From contig CAYGPQ010000004.1 of assembly GCA_964351775.1 (NCBI GenBank), positions 16,131 through 80,130 of the forward strand: a DNA stretch of 64,000 nucleotides, in the 5' to 3' direction. The notes beneath the pieces are model-generated. The model was not told the DNA's origin and searched no databases. It was given only the letters and a program-made list of their open reading frames with translations. This document shows positions 58,743 to 64,000 of the stretch, piece by piece. Position numbers and translations under genes: made by a program. The DNA is from Kordia sp964351775 (GTDB taxonomy: Bacteria > Bacteroidota > Bacteroidia > Flavobacteriales > Flavobacteriaceae). Each line of letters opens with the position of its first letter. The first letter of the stretch is position 1.

Positions 58743-59372
58743 ATGCAAATACTAGATAGCTTGCAATGGCGATATGCAACAAAAAAATTTGATGCCGATC
58801 GTTTTTTAACTACCAAACAAATACATACTTTAAAAGAAGCCTTCAACCTTACCGCAACTTCTTACGGATTGCAACCCATCCGCTTAGTGGTTATTAAAAA
58901 TAAAGAACTACAAGAAAAGTTGGTGTCACATTCGTGGAATCAGCGTCAAGTAGTTGATGCTTCACATTTATTAGTGTTATGTATTGAAAACACGATTGAT
59001 ACCGCATATATTGAATCTTATTTTAAGCGTGTAAAAGACATTCGTAATACACCAGATGAAATTATTGCTCCGTTTAAAGAGTTTATGATCAATTCTTTCA
59101 AAGACAAAACACAAGAAGAACTGAGCACTTGGGCAGCAAAACAAGCCTATATTGCCATGGGGAATTTACTAACGGTTTGTGCAAATGAACGCATAGATGC
59201 GTGTCCAATGGAAGGATTTACACCTGAAAAATACGATGAAATATTAGACTTAAAAAAGCATGGACTTTCTTCGGTAGTAGTATTGCCAGTTGGGTACAGA
59301 GCCGAAGATGATATGTTTGCCGATTTTAAGAAAGTTCGGAAGACAATTGTAGAAAGTGTGTTGGAATTGTAA
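58743..59372 (+). CDS. NAD(P)H-dependent nitroreductase family oxidoreductase
   Basis: FMN-dependent reductase, NfsB-like. The start LDSLQWRYATKKFDADRFLT carries the conserved RYATKKFD motif. The FMN region is SYGLQPIRLVVIKN and the C-terminal half has QAYIAMGNLLTVCANERIDA, ACPMEGFTPEKYDEIL-like CPMEGF and VVVLPVGYRAEDD. The length of 209 is normal. Typical substrates are nitroaromatics or quinones; the physiological one is unknown. It is divergent from the thioesterase. Confidence 0.93.
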   Translation: MQILDSLQWRYATKKFDADRFLTTKQIHTLKEAFNLTATSYGLQPIRLVVIKNKELQEKLVSHSWNQRQVVDASHLLVLCIENTIDTAYIESYFKRVKDIRNTPDEIIAPFKEFMINSFKDKTQEELSTWAAKQAYIAMGNLLTVCANERIDACPMEGFTPEKYDEILDLKKHGLSSVVVLPVGYRAEDDMFADFKKVRKTIVESVLEL

Positions 59373-59388
59373 TATTTTGGCAAGATTG

Positions 59389-59418
59389 TTGTTTTAAAGG
59401 AAGAAACATATATATTTG
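59389..59418 (+). promoter_or_regulatory. Promoter TTG-N19-TATATTTG of the thioredoxin-like gene
   Basis: The -33 TTG (59389-59391) and the -7 TATATTTG (59411-59418) are separated by 19 bp, close to the Bacteroidota consensus. Transcription would start about 20 bp before the ATG at 59444. Confidence 0.75.
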
Positions 59419-59443
59419 TTTATCGCCTTAACACACTATACAC

Positions 59444-59899
59444 ATGAAAAAGTTACTGTTTTTAGCCGTATTCTTTATTGGATTCTCAGCAATAGCACAA
59501 GAAGAAATAAAACTAAATTGGTTGACTGATTTCGAAGAAGCTAAAAAGATTTCTAAGAAAACAAAGAAACCTATATTAATCTATTTTACGGGAAGCGATT
59601 GGTGTCCACCATGCAAAATGCTCAAAGAAGATTTCTTTTACACTGAAAAGTTTCAAGAAAAAGCAAGTAATTTTGTGTTGGTCGTGGCTGATATGCCGAG
59701 ACGTATAGACATTATTACCGAAGAACAACGAGCAAAAAATGTACTATTAGCATCACGCTACAACAAAAAAGGTTCGTACCCAAATATTGTTGCTCTAGAT
59801 CATAATGGAAAAGAAATAGATAATATTTCAGGCTTTAATATGATGCGAGATACAGCAAGACACTATAAGTTTATTGAGAAAATATTAGAAAACTATTAA
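59444..59899 (+). CDS. Exported thioredoxin-fold protein
   Basis: A signal peptide (MKKLLFLAVFFIGFSAIAQ) places it in the periplasm. The thioredoxin fold carries the active site SDWCPPCKMLKEDFF (CPPC), the cis-Pro region near SYPNIVALDHNGKEI, and an end with a helix (RHYKFIEKIL). The single domain of about 130 residues is like the Thioredoxin_7 group. It probably reduces or transfers disulfides in the envelope. Its promoter and terminator make it a single-gene transcript. Confidence 0.9.
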   Translation: MKKLLFLAVFFIGFSAIAQEEIKLNWLTDFEEAKKISKKTKKPILIYFTGSDWCPPCKMLKEDFFYTEKFQEKASNFVLVVADMPRRIDIITEEQRAKNVLLASRYNKKGSYPNIVALDHNGKEIDNISGFNMMRDTARHYKFIEKILENY

Positions 59900-59918
59900 C
59901 AAGATACATATAAAATAC

Positions 59919-59960
59919 AACCTCTTTTCTATACTTTTGCAAGTAGAAAAGAGGTTTTTT
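59919..59960 (+). terminator. Rho-independent terminator
   Basis: AACCTCTTTTCTA and TAGAAAAGAGGTT form a perfect 13-bp stem with a 12-nt loop followed by TTTT. Confidence 0.92.
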
Positions 59961-60261
59961 AATTAGTGAAACTCAGTTTTTAAAAATTGCGAAGCAATGT
60001 ATTAAAAAGTGATAGTTGAACTAATCCCGTTTTTTTTTGCGGGATCTTTGGGTTTAATTCCCCGACGCTTGCGCCGAAATTAAAAAGAGAATTCCTAAAT
60101 GATACCTCGTATCTTTGGATCGAGGTAGTTTATTTTGAAAGAACTATGACATTGCTTATTAGGTTTTAATGGCATCTCGATTGCGATCAATGTGACATGC
60201 CGTAAGTAAAAGAAGAAGTTAAAGAACAAGAAATTGATTTTTTATTGACTAAAAACATACT
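59961..60261. other. Intergenic region, about 300 bp, upstream of kdnA
   Basis: A small stem ATCCCG-T8-GCGGGAT is seen near 60028, followed by CCCCGACGCTTGCGCC. A TATCTTTG promoter element (60110-60117) lies 145 bp before the kdnA start, so kdnA would have a long leader. No small gene is evident in it. Confidence 0.55.
60110..60117 (+). promoter_or_regulatory. Candidate -7 promoter element (TATCTTTG) for kdnA
   Basis: Matches TAnnTTTG; a clear TTG at -33 is not seen. Confidence 0.4.
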
Positions 60262-61455
60262 ATGCCAGGATTTGAATTATTTAGTGATGCCGAACGCAAA
60301 GAAGTACACGATGTATTAGATAGCGGCGTATTAATGCGTTACGGATTTGATGGAATGCGTAACGGACATTGGAAAGCAAAAGAACTAGAACGTGCCTTAG
60401 AAGCCCAATTTAATGTAAACCATGCGCAATTGGTATCAAGTGGTACGGCTGCAGTTTCTGTGGCATTTGCCATTACTGGAATTGGCGCAGGCGATGAGGT
60501 AATCATGCCAACATTTACGTTTGTAGCAAGCTTTGAAGCCATTATGATGTTGGGCGCAGTTCCGGTATTAGTAGATATTGATGACACACTTACCTTAGAT
60601 CCCGAAGCAATTCGCAAAGCAATTACACCCAAAACAAAAGCCATTATGCCAGTACACATGTGCGGAAGTATGGCAAATTTGGATGCTATCAAAGCAATTT
60701 GTGACGAACATAATTTAATTCTAATAGAAGACGCTTGTCAAGCAATTGGCGGAACCTACAACGGAAAAGCACTTGGAACCATTGGTGACGTAGGTTGTTT
60801 TTCGTTTGATTTTGTAAAAACAATGACCTGTGGTGAAGGCGGTGCGATCATTACAAACAATAAAGACTATTCCACGAACGCCGATCATTACAGTGATCAC
60901 GGACATGACCATGTGGGAAGCGATAGAGGTGCCGAAACACACCCGTTTTTGGGCTATAACTTCCGTATTTCCGAACTGAATGCAGCCGTTGGTTTGGCGC
61001 AAGTTCGCCGTTTGCCAGAATTTTTAGCCATTCAAAAGAAACACTATACCATACTCAGAGAAGCATTAGCCGATATTCCAGAAGTGGTGTTTAGAACCGT
61101 TCCTGAAGGTGGCGAAGAAAGTTATGCTTTTATAAACTTCTTCTTGCCAGATTTAGAAATTGCCCGAAAAGTCATGGCAGGTTTTAAAGCAACTGGAATA
61201 GATGTTTGTTTTCATTACTATGACAACAATTGGCATTACATCCGGAAGTGGGAACATTTAAAAGATTTAAAAAGTTTATATCCAATTGTAAAAGAAGTCA
61301 AAGATGGCATGCAATACTTAGAAACGAAAACCTTTGAACAATCGGATCATTATATAGCGCGAAACATTTCTTGTTTAATCAAAATGTCTTGGACAGAAGA
61401 AGAAGTAAAAGCAAGAGGAGCAAAGATGCGCGAAGTGATTTTGGCTTCACTGTGA
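60262..61455 (+). CDS. kdnA: KdnA-like 8-amino-3,8-dideoxy-manno-octulosonate aminotransferase
   Basis: PLP-dependent enzyme of the DegT/DnrJ family. From memory its sequence lines up closely with Shewanella KdnA over the whole length: it begins MPGFELF, keeps LVSSGTAAVSVAFAITGIGA, then LIEDACQAIGGTYNG. The PLP Lys is in FSFDFVKTMTCGEGGA (about residue 188), followed by SDHGHDHVGSDRGAETHP and FHYYDNNWHYIRKWEHLKDL. It would transfer an amino group to the C8 aldehyde made by KdnB. Its stop overlaps the convergent gene by 9 bases. Confidence 0.9.
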   Translation: MPGFELFSDAERKEVHDVLDSGVLMRYGFDGMRNGHWKAKELERALEAQFNVNHAQLVSSGTAAVSVAFAITGIGAGDEVIMPTFTFVASFEAIMMLGAVPVLVDIDDTLTLDPEAIRKAITPKTKAIMPVHMCGSMANLDAIKAICDEHNLILIEDACQAIGGTYNGKALGTIGDVGCFSFDFVKTMTCGEGGAIITNNKDYSTNADHYSDHGHDHVGSDRGAETHPFLGYNFRISELNAAVGLAQVRRLPEFLAIQKKHYTILREALADIPEVVFRTVPEGGEESYAFINFFLPDLEIARKVMAGFKATGIDVCFHYYDNNWHYIRKWEHLKDLKSLYPIVKEVKDGMQYLETKTFEQSDHYIARNISCLIKMSWTEEEVKARGAKMREVILASL

Positions 61456-62952
61456 AATTTTAATGCTACATGTTGAATTTTTAAATTTGAAGATTTGATG
61501 ATGTGGCAATTTGAAATAAGCATACCCAGGATTTAAACCTCTAACACTACTTTGGTTTGAAAGATTCATCACTTTGTTTGATAATGAAGATTCTTTCGCG
61601 ATAAATGCACCCAAATCTCCTACGGTTTTTCCTAATTGTAACGCTATGGAGGAACGAATGCGATCGTCTATAAAACTATACGCTTTCGGTTCAAAAGCGG
61701 TATATGTATTGACCACATCTTGATAATTCGCCTTTACCATCGCCGAACTCCATTCTACTACACCACGCGCAGTTGCTAACTTTTTAGTCAAACTCCCTAA
61801 AGTTACATTTTTAGAAGTGCTCGGCTGTAAAGTTTCCGACACTTGTTCCCATTCCCACAATTCTATAGCTCCAGTTCCCGCAGCAGCCATTGCCAATGCG
61901 TGTACTTTTTCTAATTGTTCAGCGAGTGTTTTTGGATTCCATTCGGCAGCTTTCTTAAAAATAATACCTTCCAATTTATTAGCGATATCCAACAATTGTA
62001 AGCGTTGTAAAGCACCTTTTAGCGTCACAATATTTTTACGAATATCTAATAAAACCATCGCGGTTTCTTTGGTAAATGAAGCTACGTCAGTTGAATTGCT
62101 GTTTTTTTCAATGTATTTTTTCAAATTGGTTTTCAATCCAGATTCGCCCTGTAATTTGTTAACTTGTTTGGACAGTAATTCTAAACTTATCGGTTTGTGA
62201 AATTTCTGCATTGTACTAACCAATTCGTCCAACTTCTTGTTAAGAGAAGTCGTAGTTTTTGCTGCGTTAGCCTTTTTAAATTCAAGCGTTTTTTCAATAT
62301 CGATGGGTTCTGGATTGCTGTGTATTTTTACACGTAAGTCCATAAATTTTGAAAACTGGTCTGAAATGACTTTCGATTGTGCTCGCATCAATTGTGAAAG
62401 ATCATCATCTCCTGGATGTGGAATGTCTTTGAGTGATTGCAATACCAAATAATAGTCTTTTACTAACACATCGTCTTTCACTAACAACCACTTATAAAAT
62501 GCAATTCCCCAAGCTTCTTCATCTTCAATTTGAATGGAACCACGGTAAAATTGTCCTTTTCTGTTGAACCAACCATCATCTATTCGAGCTAAATATCTAC
62601 CTAATTGGTATTGTTTTAAACGAGAATGATTCTTGGAAGCATCCCAAAAATCTGTTTTGTCCGTATAGGCTAAAATTTGCCCTAAAAAAATATGATTCTT
62701 TTCACCTAAGGCAATCACTTCGTTTTTATACGTTGCATGTTGGATACCGCCAATTTCCTTTGGGCATGGATCTTTGGAAACTCTTTTTGTACCGTCATCA
62801 CAAAACCATTGAATGCTTCTGTAAGGACCACGAATGTCGTTTTTATAAAGTACTATTTGCTCTTTTATTTTACCGTCCTTTATTTCTTGTGCTCGTAAAT
62901 TAGTAGTGAATAGTATCGCTAAAGTGAGTAGTAGGTAGTGTATTTTTGTCAT
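61447..62952 (-). CDS. Exported protein of unknown function, 501 aa
   Basis: A signal peptide (MTKIHYLLLTLAILFTTNLRAQ) precedes a small beta-rich part with a Cys pair (WFCDDGTKRVSKDPCPKEIG). A long helical region of about 350 residues follows (for example KIHSNPEPIDIEKTLEFKKA, then LQLLDIANKLEGIIFKK). Helices in the C-terminal half have the look of a bundle or coiled coil. No known family is recognised. It overlaps kdnA by 9 bases at the 3' ends. It may be a surface or periplasmic structural protein. Confidence 0.75.
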   Translation of the reverse strand: MTKIHYLLLTLAILFTTNLRAQEIKDGKIKEQIVLYKNDIRGPYRSIQWFCDDGTKRVSKDPCPKEIGGIQHATYKNEVIALGEKNHIFLGQILAYTDKTDFWDASKNHSRLKQYQLGRYLARIDDGWFNRKGQFYRGSIQIEDEEAWGIAFYKWLLVKDDVLVKDYYLVLQSLKDIPHPGDDDLSQLMRAQSKVISDQFSKFMDLRVKIHSNPEPIDIEKTLEFKKANAAKTTTSLNKKLDELVSTMQKFHKPISLELLSKQVNKLQGESGLKTNLKKYIEKNSNSTDVASFTKETAMVLLDIRKNIVTLKGALQRLQLLDIANKLEGIIFKKAAEWNPKTLAEQLEKVHALAMAAAGTGAIELWEWEQVSETLQPSTSKNVTLGSLTKKLATARGVVEWSSAMVKANYQDVVNTYTAFEPKAYSFIDDRIRSSIALQLGKTVGDLGAFIAKESSLSNKVMNLSNQSSVRGLNPGYAYFKLPHHQIFKFKNSTCSIKISQ

Positions 62953-63218
62953 TGGATCATTGTTTTTCTATCATTGTGACACCAATGAGATGGGTAGGTC
63001 ACTTTTTTAAGAGGCATTATCTTTTTTATACTTTCGCGAAAGCATACGTAATTCTTGCCTATATAATTAAAAGCTTTTTTAAATTATTAAAGTAATAACA
63101 ATTGTGACTTTTCCTAAGATGACGTGTCTTAATGATACAGAACTACTGAATTTTTCTGCCGCAACACGAACTTTTTTTTACGAAGTGATGCGATAACATC
63201 TTAAAATGAATGTATTAG
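62953..63218. other. Intergenic region, 266 bp, between divergent genes
   Basis: It contains the palindrome ACTTTCGCGAAAGC (listed separately) and is otherwise AT-rich. I see no convincing TAnnTTTG element for either gene. Confidence 0.5.
63030..63043. repeat. Palindrome ACTTTCGCGAAAGC, intergenic copy
   Basis: Identical 14-mer to that in mutA at 36277-36290. Widely iterated in flavobacteria as recalled. Confidence 0.6.
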
Positions 63219-63914
63219 ATGAAAACAATATTTAATGTCAATATTTCTAAATTTGTAACCATACAAGAATTACCCAACGCTTGGACAGATCAAAAATACC
63301 TAGAACTTTTAGATCAAATGGAGTTTGGAGACACTTCTGAAATAGCTCCAGCAGATTTGAAAGAAATGTGTATGATGGCAATTACGGATAACGAACCCGA
63401 TGAAGCCGCAAAAATTATGTTGGATTACGTTTTTAAGGAACGATTAAAAGAAGGACAAAAAGAGAATCTTGCACATGAGCTGATCGATGAGAAGATATGG
63501 GAAGAATATGCCGATCTTTCTATGCACGAAGATTTTTTTAATGTAGCCCAATTTTTGTATCAAGCGTATAATGGAAAATTTCCGCATCCAGAAGCTGTAA
63601 AGTTTCAAATCATAATTACTGCAAAAAATGCGCATGAACTAGCCGTTTTTGAAGGTCAATGTGAAGCAGCACTTTTAAGATTACTTGCCAAAGGAATGCC
63701 CGATAACACACTTATTAACAGACTTTTTACAGAACAATTAAAAGGCAAAACTTTTAATGAAGCTAAAGACATTATCTGGCAACTCAAGAAAAACGGAATT
63801 GAAGGTAAATCCATCTCATTTGAGGTAATTTCATCTACGTACTGGTTTCACGATATAAAATATGTAACCGCTTTTGAAGCGACATCACATGCAGATGAAG
63901 TGGATGATGAATAA
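63219..63914 (+). CDS. Hypothetical protein, 231 aa
   Basis: Soluble, acidic protein with no signal peptide. Recognisable features are MKTIFNVNISKFVTIQELPN at the start, a helical middle (APADLKEMCMMAITDNEPDE, then HELIDEKIWEEYADLSMHED), and a C-terminal part with EVISSTYWFHDIKYVTAFEA. I know no family for it. The gene is divergent from the 501-aa protein gene. It is complete within the window; the last 86 bp after it hold nothing I can assign. Confidence 0.75.
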   Translation: MKTIFNVNISKFVTIQELPNAWTDQKYLELLDQMEFGDTSEIAPADLKEMCMMAITDNEPDEAAKIMLDYVFKERLKEGQKENLAHELIDEKIWEEYADLSMHEDFFNVAQFLYQAYNGKFPHPEAVKFQIIITAKNAHELAVFEGQCEAALLRLLAKGMPDNTLINRLFTEQLKGKTFNEAKDIIWQLKKNGIEGKSISFEVISSTYWFHDIKYVTAFEATSHADEVDDE

Positions 63915-64000
63915 ATAGATTTTTCTGAAACTTTTGTTGTTTAAATTTGATTCTATTGAAACGAAAGTGAAAAAAATGTGACTTTCTATAATTTTTAGTG

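Noticed and set aside
60000..60060. ATCCCG-T8-GCGGGAT stem as a terminator
   Set aside because: The stem is short, the T-run is in the loop, and a strong terminator already precedes it.

Overview
The window looks like an AT-rich chromosomal segment from a marine member of the Flavobacteriaceae (Bacteroidota), most like Kordia or a close relative. Four things point there. Bacteroidota-type promoters (TAnnTTTG at -7) stand before many genes. Protein families typical of the phylum are present (DUF3822, DUF3108, HYC_CC_PP, the long CusA form, a methylmalonyl-CoA mutase next to a FtsB/DivIC-like gene). Many lipoproteins carry short lipoboxes. Several small peptides have the MKKxNLKxLxLNKxxIS leader of flavobacterial natural-product (lanthipeptide-like) precursors. 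No insertion sequence, prophage, CRISPR array or rRNA operon is visible; the mobile-looking item is a GIY-YIG/tRNA-Pro cassette near 38.1-38.6 kb.

Layout. 0-5 kb: a truncated DUF6544 membrane protein, an Mla-type lipid transporter (MlaE-MlaF-MlaD) and an L,D-transpeptidase lipoprotein. 5-11.5 kb: a small RiPP precursor, a GH17-like glycosidase-fold protein, an M28 peptidase and DUF3108 and DUF423 proteins. 11.5-20.2 kb: a heavy-metal (Cu/Ag-type) efflux block with CusA, TolC, an HMA-MauE fusion, a CusB-type adaptor with DUF3347, an HMA lipoprotein and a HYC_CC_PP protein. 20.3-23.4 kb: two RiPP precursors in tandem, then a PAS histidine kinase and a stand-alone receiver. 23.7-28.5 kb: rsmD with DUF3822 and a membrane protein, a RecD-like helicase and an unknown membrane protein. 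28.5-32.5 kb: kdsB, a HAD hydrolase, a CAT-like acyltransferase, kdnB and a PlsC-like acyltransferase. 32.5-37.7 kb: udk, a FtsB-like gene, mutA, a lipoprotein gene and mutB.

37.7-38.6 kb is the oddest region: a tRNA promoter, a distorted tRNA-Pro-like copy containing small hairpins, a GIY-YIG nuclease gene that ends inside an intact tRNA-Pro(TGG), and one terminator. 38.7-44.4 kb: an NTF2-like, ankyrin and CPBP protease operon, an AraC-type membrane regulator and two unknown proteins. 44.4-54.4 kb: a histidine kinase and an NtrC-type sigma-54 activator, divergent from an adaptor gene with a good -24/-12 promoter and followed by a MacB-like ATPase and two paralogous permeases. 54.4-64 kb: a three-gene unknown operon, thioredoxin reductase, a fourth RiPP precursor, tRNA-Ser(TGA), an acyl-CoA thioesterase, a nitroreductase, a thioredoxin-like protein, kdnA and two unknown proteins.

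Functional links. kdsB and kdnB here and kdnA about 29 kb away make up a likely route to 8-amino-8-deoxy-Kdo in the lipopolysaccharide core. The four RiPP precursors share a leader but no modification enzyme is encoded nearby; two of them share a conserved upstream palindromic box. The sigma-54 regulator, kinase and exporter form a self-contained signal-responsive efflux module.
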